Notes: a model not told the origin generated them from the sequence alone. Counted from the stretch's first letter, positions 1-8,010 are shown. The stretch: DNA of 21,988 nucleotides from OPU3-GD-OMZ sp964515235 (GCA_964515235.1 CAZEVO010000032.1:1-21988), one strand, 5' to 3'. Program-made: numbers and translations.

Positions 1-1
1 G

Positions 2-163
2 CTAATTATCTTGGCAAAACGGTTTAAAGGAAAGCAAATTACAGAGATTTTAGCTTCTTTATTTGGTTGTACGATTGCTTTAGGCTCTAAAGGGATGAGT
101 TTTTTGAAATCAATTTTTGTACGGTTATTCGGTAAAATTAAGAAGTTATCGTCTAAGAAATAA
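2..163 (+). CDS. C-terminal end of an unrecognised protein (5' partial)
   Basis: An open frame enters from the left edge and stops at TAA 161-163, giving the last 53 residues. The piece starts with a short hydrophobic run (LIILAKRF), has a second weakly hydrophobic stretch (ASLFGCTIALG), and ends in a lysine-rich tail (KIKKLSSKK). The basic tail would suit a membrane-associated protein ending in the cytoplasm, but I do not recognise the family. A strong terminator follows 20 bases later, which supports this being the true end of a transcription unit. Confidence 0.6.
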   Translation, partial: LIILAKRFKGKQITEILASLFGCTIALGSKGMSFLKSIFVRLFGKIKKLSSKK

Positions 164-183
164 TAACGAGAGAAACGCAAAGT

Positions 184-224
184 AAACCCTTGTAACCGAT
201 TTCGGTTACAAGGGTTTTTTCTTT
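184..224 (+). terminator. Rho-independent terminator
   Basis: A perfect 15-bp stem (184-198 pairing with 203-217) with an ATTT loop is followed by a T-rich run (TTTTTTCTTTT, 215-225). It lies just after the stop of the upstream partial gene, so it should end that transcript. It also abuts the start codon of the next gene at 229, which leaves that gene almost no leader of its own. Confidence 0.9.
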
Positions 225-228
225 TACT

Positions 229-660
229 ATGGATTTATTTTTTGAAAATTTAGGAGTTCTGGGATTATTTCTAAGCGCTTTTATATCGTCAACTATTGCG
301 CCTGGAGGCTCTGAAGCAGTTTTGGCTTATCTGGTTATTGACGGTGAGGATAATGTCTGGCTGTTAGTCGCAGTTGCTTCATTAGGGAATACCTTAGGTG
401 CGTTAACAACTTGGTGGTTAGGAATTTGGACGAGTGCCAAATTTCCAGTTTCCAAGGTATTATCCAAAAGACAACAAAATGCAATTGAAGCAGTAAAAAA
501 ATGGGGTGTCTTTGCCTTGTTGTTTTCATGGCTTCCTATCGTCGGTGACGGGTTGTGTTTTGCAGCAGGGTGGTTGCGGATGCCCTTGTTAAGCGGAGTA
601 ATTGCCATTGCAGGTGGTAAAATAGCACGTTATAGTTTTGTTGTTTTTTTGGTTGGATAA
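229..660 (+). CDS. yqaA: YqaA-family (DedA-like) inner membrane protein
   Basis: A 143-residue, highly hydrophobic protein with about four membrane segments, matching the usual length of E. coli YqaA (SNARE-associated/DedA-like group). Visible family marks are an N-terminal LFLSAFISSTIAPGGSEAVL block with the conserved PGxSE, a GNTLGALTTWWLG block, and a late GDGLC...GWLR block. The molecular role is not well established; the broader DedA group is tied to membrane homeostasis and lipid carriers. The start at ATG 229 is the only in-frame start near the conserved N-terminus, because a stop lies at 193-195. No good ribosome site is visible except AAGGG at 210-214, inside the terminator stem and 14 bases away. 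The next gene follows after 47 bases, probably in the same operon. Confidence 0.85.
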   Translation: MDLFFENLGVLGLFLSAFISSTIAPGGSEAVLAYLVIDGEDNVWLLVAVASLGNTLGALTTWWLGIWTSAKFPVSKVLSKRQQNAIEAVKKWGVFALLFSWLPIVGDGLCFAAGWLRMPLLSGVIAIAGGKIARYSFVVFLVG

Positions 661-707
661 ATCGTCATAACAATATTTATGCCGCTGATTAAAATGAGAA
701 TTGATAA

Positions 708-1574
708 ATGATTTTAAATACCTTTACTAATGATAAAAATAATCCGGTACATAGTCATCGCGATTACTTTATTGCGGTGTTTACCTTTATTTCTGTTGCT
801 GGATGCTTAATTTCAGATGGTAGCGGTAGTCAGCAATGGCAATATGCTCTAGGTGTTTTTGCTTGGTTTTTTTTATTCTGTTTGTTGTTAGGAGAAAGTG
901 CTTCTGTCAGAATGCAGGTCGTCGTAGCGGTGGCTTTTGCAACTGTTGGGGAGAATTTCGCATCCCCATATTTAGGTGGTTACATATACCGGTTTGAGAA
1001 TGTACCTGCTTATGTACCGCCAGGGCATGGGATGGTGTATTTAACGGCGCTAGCCTTATCACGATCAGGTTTGTTTTTACGGTATGCCCGGGAGCTAGCT
1101 ATTTTTGTGCTTATCGTTTGTGGTCTATGGTCACTTTGGGGCTTATTTATAGCCGAACGGTTAGATCAGTCGGGGGCTTTATTGTATCTCGTATTTGTGG
1201 CCTTCTTATTTAAGGGGCAGTCGCCCTTGCTCTATTTAGCCGCATTTTTTATTACCACGTGGCTTGAAATAATTGGAACGGTTTCAGGAACTTGGCAATG
1301 GGCGCCGATGGACCCGGTCTTGCATTGGAGTCAGGGCAATCCGCCTAGTGGTGTTGCGGCGATGTATTGTTTAGTCGATGCTGTGGCAATAAACGGCGCG
1401 CCGAGGGCGTTAAAGTTAATGGCCAAGATCATGCATCGTTATCCCATTGATATAAATCAAGATAAATACCGCCTCTTTCAATGGTTCTCCAAAGGGATTG
1501 CGCTAGGGACAGATTTTTGCATTAAAAAAACGTCAGGTTTAGTGCTAAGAACCTATGGGGCGATTAAAAATTAG
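708..1574 (+). CDS. Unrecognised polytopic membrane protein
   Basis: A 288-residue protein with roughly seven to eight hydrophobic spans (about residues 21-38, 44-62, 68-82, 106-120, 128-149, 154-168, 172-190, 212-230) and a soluble basic C-terminal tail of about 55 residues. Conserved-looking polar motifs sit between the spans: GENFASPYLGGYIYRF, then VPAYVPPGHGMVYL, and later GTWQWAP...WSQGNPPSG. The E, paired Y, VP and H pattern faintly recalls carotenoid-biosynthesis membrane proteins (CruF/DUF422), but I cannot claim membership. Glu and His inside membrane spans suggest an enzyme or a metal or cofactor site rather than a simple channel. It follows the YqaA-like gene after 47 bases and converges with rfbD, with only 16 bases between the stops. 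The ribosome site (GAGAA) is weak. Confidence 0.75.
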   Translation: MILNTFTNDKNNPVHSHRDYFIAVFTFISVAGCLISDGSGSQQWQYALGVFAWFFLFCLLLGESASVRMQVVVAVAFATVGENFASPYLGGYIYRFENVPAYVPPGHGMVYLTALALSRSGLFLRYARELAIFVLIVCGLWSLWGLFIAERLDQSGALLYLVFVAFLFKGQSPLLYLAAFFITTWLEIIGTVSGTWQWAPMDPVLHWSQGNPPSGVAAMYCLVDAVAINGAPRALKLMAKIMHRYPIDINQDKYRLFQWFSKGIALGTDFCIKKTSGLVLRTYGAIKN

Positions 1575-1590
1575 CACTAACTTCTAAGGG

Positions 1591-2481
1591 TTATTTCTGG
1601 TGTGCTAGGGCCATGAGCATCGTCTCGAGTTCTTCTTCCCACGAGGTTGGGTCGATCAATAGTTTTTTTGACAGTTTATCTTTACTCAGGCGTGAGTTCT
1701 GAGGGCGAGCGCAAGGGAGTGGGTATTGTTCGGTGGTAATTTTATTAACCCTTATCTCATGATCAATTAAGTTATATTTTTGTGCTAAGTCGATTATTTT
1801 ACAGGCAAAGCCATGCCAACTGGTATCAGGTGTGTTTGTAAAATGATACAAGCCCCAGGGAATTGCAATATCATTATCGTATTGTTCGCAAATCTGCAGA
1901 AGACAATCCGCAATACTCGTTGCTGAAGTCGGCGCCCCGAATTGGTCGGCAATAATATTGAGTTCACGTCGGTCTTGGCAGAGTCTTAATATAGTTTTAA
2001 CAAAATTTTGCCCATGGCGCCCAAACACCCAGCTGGTTCTGAGAATGATAAAGCGGTTTAGTTTCTCGGCAATTACTTGTTCACCAGCGAGCTTACTATG
2101 CCCATAAATACCTAGTGGATTGGGCGCGTCGGTTTCTAGGTAGGGGCTAGTTTTCTTGCCATTAAAAACATAATCCGTGGAGATATGGAGTAATGGAATG
2201 TCGGCGTTTAGGCAGGAAGACGCTAGATTAGCAACGCCATCACGGTTGATGTTAAAAGCTGATTCAGCCTCTTCCTCAGCTTTATCAACGGCAGTATAAG
2301 CTGCTGCATTAATAACAAGTTCCACATTGTTCTTGGTAATAGTCTTGTTGACCGCATCTTTGCAAGTAATATCTAAATCATGGCGCTCTAGGGCAATAGG
2401 CGTATGGTGTGGGAATTGCCCCGCGAGTTGCTTAAGCGCCCAACCGACTTGGCCATTAGCACCGGTAATTAAAATCCGCAT
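1591..2481 (-). CDS. rfbD: dTDP-4-dehydrorhamnose reductase RfbD/RmlD
   Basis: A 296-residue extended SDR of normal length for the family. It catalyses the last step of dTDP-L-rhamnose synthesis, the NAD(P)H reduction of dTDP-4-dehydro-L-rhamnose in the cytoplasm. Visible are the N-terminal Rossmann motif GANGQVGWAL (residues 7-16), NAAAYTAVDKAE near 58-69, the STDYVF catalytic Ser/Thr block (101-106) and the YxxxK pair Y126/K130. A conserved HGxNFV (HGQNFV) block follows. The start overlaps the rfbC stop by one base (TAATG), implying coupled translation. It is the last gene of a minus-strand operon ligase-rfbB-rfbA-rfbC-rfbD. Confidence 0.97.
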   Translation of the reverse strand: MRILITGANGQVGWALKQLAGQFPHHTPIALERHDLDITCKDAVNKTITKNNVELVINAAAYTAVDKAEEEAESAFNINRDGVANLASSCLNADIPLLHISTDYVFNGKKTSPYLETDAPNPLGIYGHSKLAGEQVIAEKLNRFIILRTSWVFGRHGQNFVKTILRLCQDRRELNIIADQFGAPTSATSIADCLLQICEQYDNDIAIPWGLYHFTNTPDTSWHGFACKIIDLAQKYNLIDHEIRVNKITTEQYPLPCARPQNSRLSKDKLSKKLLIDPTSWEEELETMLMALAHQK

Positions 2482-3014
2482 TATGTCAGTTCCGACAGGC
2501 TTTTTCCATGACGGTCTTTTTCCGATAGGATGGGCGTATCAGTAGGCCATTGAATAGCGATATCGGGATCGCACCAGAGTAAACAGCCTTCATCTGAAGG
2601 GTCGTAATAATCAGTACATTTATATTCAAAATCAGCGGTATCGCTGAGAACTAAAAAGCCGTGGGCAAGCCCGGGTGGTATCCATAGTTGGTGTTTATTG
2701 TTACCGGAAAGGTGAGCGCCGACCCACTGACCATAAGTAGGTGAGTTATGACGAATATCAACAGCAACATCAAACACGGCACCTTGGGCAACACGTACCA
2801 ATTTACCTTGAGGTTTAGTTTTTTGGAAATGTAAGCCCCGTAAAACACCAACGGATGAACGAGAATAATTATCCTGCACAAAAGGCTGTGTAATACCGAT
2901 TTCTTCTTGATAGCGTTTAGCTTGAAAGGTTTCAAGGAAAAACCCTCGATCATCGCCAAAGACTTTGGGTTCAATAATAAAAACATCAGCAATTGCTGTG
3001 GGTATTATTTTCAT
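2481..3014 (-). CDS. rfbC: dTDP-4-dehydrorhamnose 3,5-epimerase RfbC/RmlC
   Basis: A 177-residue cupin that epimerises dTDP-4-keto-6-deoxyglucose at C3 and C5 in the rhamnose pathway. Visible are the N-terminal DVFIIEPKVFGDDRGFF block, the catalytic histidine in VLRGLHFQ (H62, with R59 before it), the QGAVFDVAVDIR cupin strand (78-88) and the YKCTDYY block (131-137). The frame stays open upstream to 3107, but the family N-terminus, the normal length and a GAAGG ribosome site 9 bases before ATG 3014 fix the start here. It begins 4 bases after the rfbA stop and runs into rfbD with a 1-base overlap. Confidence 0.96.
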   Translation of the reverse strand: MKIIPTAIADVFIIEPKVFGDDRGFFLETFQAKRYQEEIGITQPFVQDNYSRSSVGVLRGLHFQKTKPQGKLVRVAQGAVFDVAVDIRHNSPTYGQWVGAHLSGNNKHQLWIPPGLAHGFLVLSDTADFEYKCTDYYDPSDEGCLLWCDPDIAIQWPTDTPILSEKDRHGKSLSELT

Positions 3015-3018
3015 GAGA

Positions 3019-3888
3019 TTAGTAACCTTCAAGGACTTTGAGTAAGTATTCACCATACCCGGTTTTACGCAAAAGTTGTGCTTGGCTATTGAGTAGTGAA
3101 GCGTCAATCCATTGGTTTTTGTAAGCGATTTCTTCTAAGCAAGCTACTTTAAGGCCTTGGCGGTGTTCAATAGTCTGAATAAACTGACTAGCCGCTAACA
3201 AAGAGTCGTGAGTGCCGGTGTCTAGCCAGGCAAAACCACGGCCTAAGACTTGGACAGTGAGGTTTTTTTGTTCTAAATAGTAACGGTTTACATCGGTAAT
3301 TTCTAGCTCACCGCGCGGGGAGGGTTTTATCGATTTGGCGATATCAATCACTTGATTGTCATAAAAATAAAGTCCGGTGACAGCAAAGTTAGATTTTGGG
3401 TGAGTGGGCTTTTCTTCAAGACTAATGGCTTGACCTGTTTGGTCAAATTCAACCACACCGAAGTCGGAAGGATTACTAACGTGGTAGCCAAATACGGTTG
3501 CTCCCGACTGGTTGCTAGCCGCATCTAATAAATGCTCATTAAAGTGCTGACCGTAAAAAATATTGTCACCCAATACGAGGCTAACGGGGTCATTGCCAAT
3601 AAAATGTTCGCCAATCAAAAAGGCTTGGGCAAGGCCGTCAGGGGAAGGTTGTTCAGCATAGCTTAGGGAAATGCCAAATTGTTCGCCAGTCCCTAATAGT
3701 TTCTGAAAATTGGGTAGATCTTCAGGGGTTGAAATAATCAAAATATCGCGAATACCGGCGAGCATTAAAACTGATAAAGGGTAGTAGATCATCGGTTTGT
3801 CGTAGATCGGCAGCATCTGTTTTGAAACACCACGGGTAATGGGGTGTAGGCGCGTACCACTGCCACCAGCTAGAATAATTCCTTTCAT
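3019..3888 (-). CDS. rfbA: Glucose-1-phosphate thymidylyltransferase RfbA/RmlA
   Basis: A 289-residue nucleotidyltransferase that makes dTDP-glucose from dTTP and glucose-1-phosphate, the entry step to dTDP-rhamnose. Visible are the N-terminal GGSGTRLHP nucleotide loop (residues 8-16), VSKQMLPIYDKPMIYYPLS (21-39), the metal-binding LGDNIFYG block and the FAWLDTGTHDSL motif late in the protein. The start at 3888 is chosen over an upstream in-frame start at 3945. It gives the family's MKGIILAGG N-terminus and has an AGGAG ribosome site about 10 bases upstream. It overlaps the rfbB stop by four bases (ATGA). Confidence 0.97.
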   Translation of the reverse strand: MKGIILAGGSGTRLHPITRGVSKQMLPIYDKPMIYYPLSVLMLAGIRDILIISTPEDLPNFQKLLGTGEQFGISLSYAEQPSPDGLAQAFLIGEHFIGNDPVSLVLGDNIFYGQHFNEHLLDAASNQSGATVFGYHVSNPSDFGVVEFDQTGQAISLEEKPTHPKSNFAVTGLYFYDNQVIDIAKSIKPSPRGELEITDVNRYYLEQKNLTVQVLGRGFAWLDTGTHDSLLAASQFIQTIEHRQGLKVACLEEIAYKNQWIDASLLNSQAQLLRKTGYGEYLLKVLEGY

Positions 3889-4955
3889 GAATTGTTTTCT
3901 CCTAATCGTTGACGTTGGTAGCTTCCATCTTGGATGCGTTTGCACCAGGCTTGATTATCAAGATACCATTGCACTGTTTTTCTCAGGCCGCTTTCAAATG
4001 ATTCAACCGGAGTCCAGCCTAATTCTTGTTGAATTTTACTGGCGTCAATAGCATAGCGAAGGTCGTGCCCTGGACGGTCTTTGACAAAAGTAATTAAATC
4101 CGTATAGTTTTGAATGCTTGGTGGCTTGTTGTTAGGTGCCATTTCTTCGAGTAACCGGCAGAGCATGTTAACCACATCAAGATTGGCCATTTCATTGTGA
4201 CCGCCGATGTTATAGGTTTCTCCTATGACGCCTTGTGTGACGACCAAGTAAAGGGCGCGGGCATGGTCTTCCACATATAACCAATCGCGGATTTGCTGGC
4301 CATTGCCATAAACAGGCAAGGGTTTTCCTTCCAGTGCATTGAGAATCATGAGTGGTATGAGTTTTTCTGGGAAATGATAGGGGCCGTAATTATTAGAGCA
4401 ATTGGTGATTAACGTGGGCAGTCCGAAGGTGCGCATCCACGCACGAACCAGGTGGTCAGAGCTGGCCTTACTGGCTGAGTACGGAGAACTGGGCGCATAG
4501 GCTGTGGTTTCAGTAAAAAAGTCTTCTGGGCGTTCAAGGTCGCCATAGACTTCATCGGTAGAAATATGATGAAAACGAAAGGTGCTTTTTTTGTCAGAGG
4601 GTAGTGAAGACCAATAATTTCGTGCCGCTTCTAGTAACGTATAGGTGCCAATGATGTTGGTTTCTATAAATTCGGCTGGCCCATCAATAGATCGGTCAAC
4701 GTGAGACTCGGCGGCTAGGTGCATAATAGCATCGGGTTGATAGTGAGCAAATAATCGATCCATGCCATTTCGGTTACAAATATCAACCTGCTTAAAATGA
4801 TAACGTGAGGTAGCAGTTATGTTCTCAAGAGAGTCTAAGTTTCCTGCATAGGTGAGCTTATCAACATTAATAACATCGTGTTCAGTATGATCAATTATAT
4901 GACGAATCAGTGCGGAGCCAATAAAACCTGCACCGCCGGTAATTAGTATTTTCAT
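3885..4955 (-). CDS. rfbB: dTDP-glucose 4,6-dehydratase RfbB/RmlB
   Basis: A 356-residue extended SDR that converts dTDP-glucose to dTDP-4-keto-6-deoxyglucose using bound NAD+. Visible are TGGAGFIGSAL (residues 6-16), HLAAESHVDRSI (79-90), the catalytic STDEVYGDL block with T133, D134 and E135, and the YxxxK pair Y159/K163 in YSASK. INCSNNYGPYHFPEKLIPL-type conservation continues downstream. It leads the four-gene rhamnose set. It sits 179 bases downstream of the ligase-family gene on the same strand, so it may have its own promoter in that gap, although no convincing ribosome site precedes the ATG. Confidence 0.97.
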   Translation of the reverse strand: MKILITGGAGFIGSALIRHIIDHTEHDVINVDKLTYAGNLDSLENITATSRYHFKQVDICNRNGMDRLFAHYQPDAIMHLAAESHVDRSIDGPAEFIETNIIGTYTLLEAARNYWSSLPSDKKSTFRFHHISTDEVYGDLERPEDFFTETTAYAPSSPYSASKASSDHLVRAWMRTFGLPTLITNCSNNYGPYHFPEKLIPLMILNALEGKPLPVYGNGQQIRDWLYVEDHARALYLVVTQGVIGETYNIGGHNEMANLDVVNMLCRLLEEMAPNNKPPSIQNYTDLITFVKDRPGHDLRYAIDASKIQQELGWTPVESFESGLRKTVQWYLDNQAWCKRIQDGSYQRQRLGENNS

Positions 4956-5002
4956 GATTTATGTGCAGAAATAAAAAAGTTAAGTAAAAATAATAGTAGT
5001 GG

Positions 5003-5022
5003 TGTTGAATTGAGATTCAACA
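5003..5022. repeat. Short inverted repeat upstream of rfbB
   Basis: TGTTGAAT and ATTCAACA pair as 8-bp arms around a TGAG centre, lying about 48-67 bases before the rfbB start on the minus strand. There is no T-run after it in either direction, so it does not look like a terminator. It could be a regulator site or a leader hairpin for the rhamnose operon. The rest of the 4956-5134 gap is AT-rich with no recognisable gene. Confidence 0.3.
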
Positions 5023-5134
5023 AGTGGAGATATGATAAGTTTGTAATTGAGGTCATTGAAAATATGTTACGTTGATGGATAAGTTAAAAGGTTTTTTTAT
5101 TAAGTGGTGAAATAGAGTGAAAGCAGCCATATGT

Positions 5135-6361
5135 TCATGATGGTGGAGGTTCTCGCATTTTGACATAAGGCATTAGAATTGACAAAAACAGTACATAAAA
5201 GGCATTCATATGTTCTTCGCCAAAAGCAATGTGTGTTAGTCCAATGCTTGCATACCCTATGCATAGCATAATCCCCATAACAGAATGAAAATATAGTTCT
5301 TTACGGCGGATGTTTTTGATAAATAGTTTAAGAGGGATGAGGAGTAACGCTAAGAGAGCGCTTAATCCTAAGATGCCTGCTGAGACTAGGTTGGTTAGGT
5401 ACTCGTTGTGTAGGTGAGAAAATTGTGAAATTGCATCTTTAGTTTTATCCTCGGCATACCGTGCGACAACGTTGTTCGCATTTCTATAACCAACCCCAAT
5501 CCATGGAGAATCCTGAAAAGCCTGAAGTGATGATGACCACATTTCTAATCTTAAACCTACGGAGGTATTTTGATGTTCGTTGTTGATCCATTGACTGATT
5601 TCATGCTTTGCTAAGAAGGCGCGGTCTCGGACCTTTTGTTGGCTAAAGAACATACAAATAATAATTGAAAAGAGTATGAAAATAATTAACTGAGGCTTTT
5701 TCTGGCCGCGTAAGTAATGGTTGTAGGTAAGAAAAATAAAGGAGATGCTCAAAATAATTAATGAGATGATAGTGCCTCTGTTGCCAGATAGTATAATGGC
5801 AATTATTCCCATTAGGACTGCGCTTAAAGTTAAGATTTGGTTTTGACGGTTTTCTTCAAAAACTTTAACAATTGATAAGAAAATCATCATCATGGCTAGG
5901 TCGCCAAAGACATTGGCATTTATCATGCCTGAAGGTCTTTCTATTCCAAGAAAGTATTGGATTAGAGTTATACCGCCTAGGATAATTAAGGCAACTTTTA
6001 GGCTTAATAAAAGACGGTTAATATCCCAGCTAACTTGGTATATTGCTAGAGCAATAAATGGAGCGAATAGGAAATGTATTTTTCTTCCTAGATGAAGAAG
6101 TGATGTGTTAGGTTCATTTGCGAAGACTATAGAAAGAAACATGACTAGGAAGTAACCAGCAGTTATAAAAGCAAATGATCTAAGCGCAGTAATTTTAAAG
6201 GGTGATGCTTTCTGGGATATAGCAACAATTATTCCTAAGCAAAGGATGGTAAATAAAATAAGGTTGCCAAAAATCTTGACGGAACCAATAACAATTGGGA
6301 AACAAAGCAACAGGTAGGTAATAATACTTGAGTGCCATTTGCTAATGGTTATGTCAGGCAT
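5135..6361 (-). CDS. O-antigen ligase/polymerase family membrane protein (Wzy_C/WaaL type)
   Basis: A 408-residue protein rich in membrane spans (about 10-12), with one long hydrophilic loop around residues 235-320. That loop contains the family mark: RLEMW...F.DSPWIGVGYRN followed by HLHNEYL (H316 and H318) and a GILGL span start. This is the O-antigen ligase-like (PF04932-type) pattern, shared by WaaL, which joins undecaprenyl-linked O-antigen to lipid A-core in the periplasm, and by some Wzy polymerases. Sequence alone does not separate the two. It is first in a minus-strand run leading into rfbBACD and is divergent from the leg operon. The start ATG 6361 begins with a hydrophobic span after 14 residues; its ribosome site is weak. 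Confidence 0.85.
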   Translation of the reverse strand: MPDITISKWHSSIITYLLLCFPIVIGSVKIFGNLILFTILCLGIIVAISQKASPFKITALRSFAFITAGYFLVMFLSIVFANEPNTSLLHLGRKIHFLFAPFIALAIYQVSWDINRLLLSLKVALIILGGITLIQYFLGIERPSGMINANVFGDLAMMMIFLSIVKVFEENRQNQILTLSAVLMGIIAIILSGNRGTIISLIILSISFIFLTYNHYLRGQKKPQLIIFILFSIIICMFFSQQKVRDRAFLAKHEISQWINNEHQNTSVGLRLEMWSSSLQAFQDSPWIGVGYRNANNVVARYAEDKTKDAISQFSHLHNEYLTNLVSAGILGLSALLALLLIPLKLFIKNIRRKELYFHSVMGIMLCIGYASIGLTHIAFGEEHMNAFYVLFLSILMPYVKMREPPPS

Positions 6362-6819
6362 AATTTTTGGTTAATTTGATCTTCAATATAGAGAAACGAT
6401 TCTAACATATAGTTTGGTAATCAGCGATTTAGAGGTTTGGGCTCTTATGTTGAGTTACGTTGGGTTTCTAGAGGAGTCTGGATATCATAGCTTTTATTCA
6501 AGATCACAGTACCTTTGTCCCCATCAATTTTTTTAAAGGTGTGTCTTGAAGGAATTATTACGGCAAGAAACTCATGCCCAACTACTCGAATAGGAATTCA
6601 ATTTATAGGATTAGTTAAGAATGTAATGGTTCATGGTTTGCTAAAGTGGGGTTATGCAGTGAATGCGTCTAAAATAGCCATTTATTGAGAAAAGGGATAA
6701 AATTGGGTAATACGATCGATATCAGGTAGGTTTTGTAAAAAATTAAAATGTCGTCAAGGGCGTTTATAACCTATGCGTTATTCTGATGTCTCCATAATAA
6801 TAATTTTTTGGATAACAAC
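6362..6819. other. Divergent intergenic region, possibly with gene debris
   Basis: These 458 bases separate the minus-strand ligase gene from the plus-strand leg operon and must carry the promoters of both. No complete gene is visible. On the minus strand a 50-codon open stretch at 6445-6597 reads protein-like (containing VVGHEFLAVIIPSRH and IDGDKGTVILNKSYD), with no start codon and a stop directly upstream. It may be a remnant of a lost gene, or chance. I found no JUMPStart-like or tRNA-like sequence here. Confidence 0.4.
6743..6770 (+). promoter_or_regulatory. Possible sigma-70 promoter of the leg operon
   Basis: TTAAAA (6743-6748) and TATAAC (6765-6770) are spaced by 16 bases and lie about 50 bases before the legB start. 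The match is moderate (4/6 and 5/6) in AT-rich DNA, so this is only a candidate. Confidence 0.22.
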
Positions 6820-8010
6820 ATGACATCAACTTTATCTTTAATTGGTCGAGACAAAGAATTATTTTTATTTGATGTTGGCCGCAATGAAGATGAGCTGAAA
6901 AATAAAGTTTCCTTGTCATCGTTCTTGGTGCTTGGTGCTGCAGGGTCAATAGGTCAAGCGGTTACAAAAGAAATATTCAAGCGTAATCCAAATAAACTGC
7001 ATATTGTTGATATAAGCGAAAACAATATGGTAGAACTCGTTCGTGATATAAGAAGTTCTTATGGGTACATTAAGGGAGATTTCCAGGCTTTTGCATTAGA
7101 TATTGGTAGTAATGAATACGAGGCTTTTATTAAAGCGGATGGTCAATATGATTATGTTTTAAATCTCTCTGCCTTAAAACATGTGCGTAGTGAAAAAGAC
7201 CCTTTTACCTTAATGCGTATGATTGATGTGAATATCTTTAATACGGATAAAACACTTCAACAGTCTATTGAAAAGGGGACAAAAAAATATTTTTGTGTCT
7301 CAACAGATAAAGCGGCCAATCCCGTTAATATGATGGGGGCTTCGAAGCGTATTATGGAAATGTTTTTGATGCGTCGTAGTTTAGAAATACCTATTTCAAC
7401 GGCTAGGTTTGCTAATGTTGCATTTTCAGATGGCTCTTTACTCTATGGATTTAATCAGCGGATTCAAAAACGCCAGCCAATCGTAGCCCCCCGCGATATT
7501 AAACGTTATTTTGTGACACCTAAAGAATCCGGTGAACTCTGCCTGATGAGCTGTATATTTGGTGAGAACAGGGATATTTTCTTTCCTAAACTCAGTGAAC
7601 AGTTACATTTAATTTCTTTTGCTGAGATAGCCGTTAAATATCTCGAACAATTAGGCTATGAACCTTATCTTTGCTCATCCGAAGATGAAGCTCGAAAATT
7701 AATGGCAACAATGCCAGATGCAGGAAAATGGCCATGCTTATTTACCGATAGCGATACCACGGGTGAGAAAGATTTTGAAGAATTTTTTACCGATAACGAA
7801 ACGCTAGATATGGAGAGATTTAATAATGTAGGTGTTATTAAAAATGATCCAATATACAGTGAGGTGGATCTGGCATTTTTTGAAGAATCGATTACTGAAT
7901 GGAAGAAAAAGAAAAGTTGGAGCAAAGACCAAATTGTCCAACTGTTTTTTAGAATGATTCCCCGTTTTGCCCATAAAGAGACGGGTAAATATCTTGATAG
8001 TAAAATGTAA
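6820..8010 (+). CDS. legB: NDP-GlcNAc 4,6-dehydratase, LegB type
   Basis: A 396-residue polysaccharide-biosynthesis SDR (FlaA1/PglF/LegB group). It should remove water from a nucleotide-activated GlcNAc to give the 4-keto-6-deoxy sugar that starts legionaminic acid synthesis. Visible are the Rossmann loop GAAGSIG (about residues 40-46), NLSALKHV, the catalytic STDKA block (S161-T162-D163-K164) and MGASK, where Met172 replaces the usual SDR tyrosine before K176. The T-D-K plus Met pattern is that of the retaining PglF/LegB enzymes rather than the inverting PseB type. A TTG at 6808 is in frame, but ATG 6820 has a GGAT ribosome site 7 bases upstream and is preferred. The C-terminal ~130 residues extend past the usual catalytic core. 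legC follows after 12 bases. Confidence 0.88.
   Translation: MTSTLSLIGRDKELFLFDVGRNEDELKNKVSLSSFLVLGAAGSIGQAVTKEIFKRNPNKLHIVDISENNMVELVRDIRSSYGYIKGDFQAFALDIGSNEYEAFIKADGQYDYVLNLSALKHVRSEKDPFTLMRMIDVNIFNTDKTLQQSIEKGTKKYFCVSTDKAANPVNMMGASKRIMEMFLMRRSLEIPISTARFANVAFSDGSLLYGFNQRIQKRQPIVAPRDIKRYFVTPKESGELCLMSCIFGENRDIFFPKLSEQLHLISFAEIAVKYLEQLGYEPYLCSSEDEARKLMATMPDAGKWPCLFTDSDTTGEKDFEEFFTDNETLDMERFNNVGVIKNDPIYSEVDLAFFEESITEWKKKKSWSKDQIVQLFFRMIPRFAHKETGKYLDSKM

Noticed and set aside
708..1574. Assignment as a CruF-type carotenoid hydratase
   Set aside because: Only a loose pattern of E, Y, VP and H residues is shared; not enough to name a function.
1573..1607. TAGCAC/GTGCTA inverted repeat between the convergent genes, considered as a terminator
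   Set aside because: Only 6 bp with a loop of more than 20 bases and no T-run.
3015..3107. Upstream in-frame extension of rfbC
   Set aside because: It would overlap rfbA by 89 bases and add residues absent from the family; ATG 3014 has a good ribosome site and the family N-terminus.
4774..4790. ATTTCGGTTACAA shared with the terminator at 184-224
   Set aside because: A 13-base match inside rfbB with no hairpin around it; most likely coincidence.
6808..6819. TTG start for legB
   Set aside because: The GGAT ribosome site at 6810-6813 is correctly spaced for ATG 6820 and would overlap the TTG.
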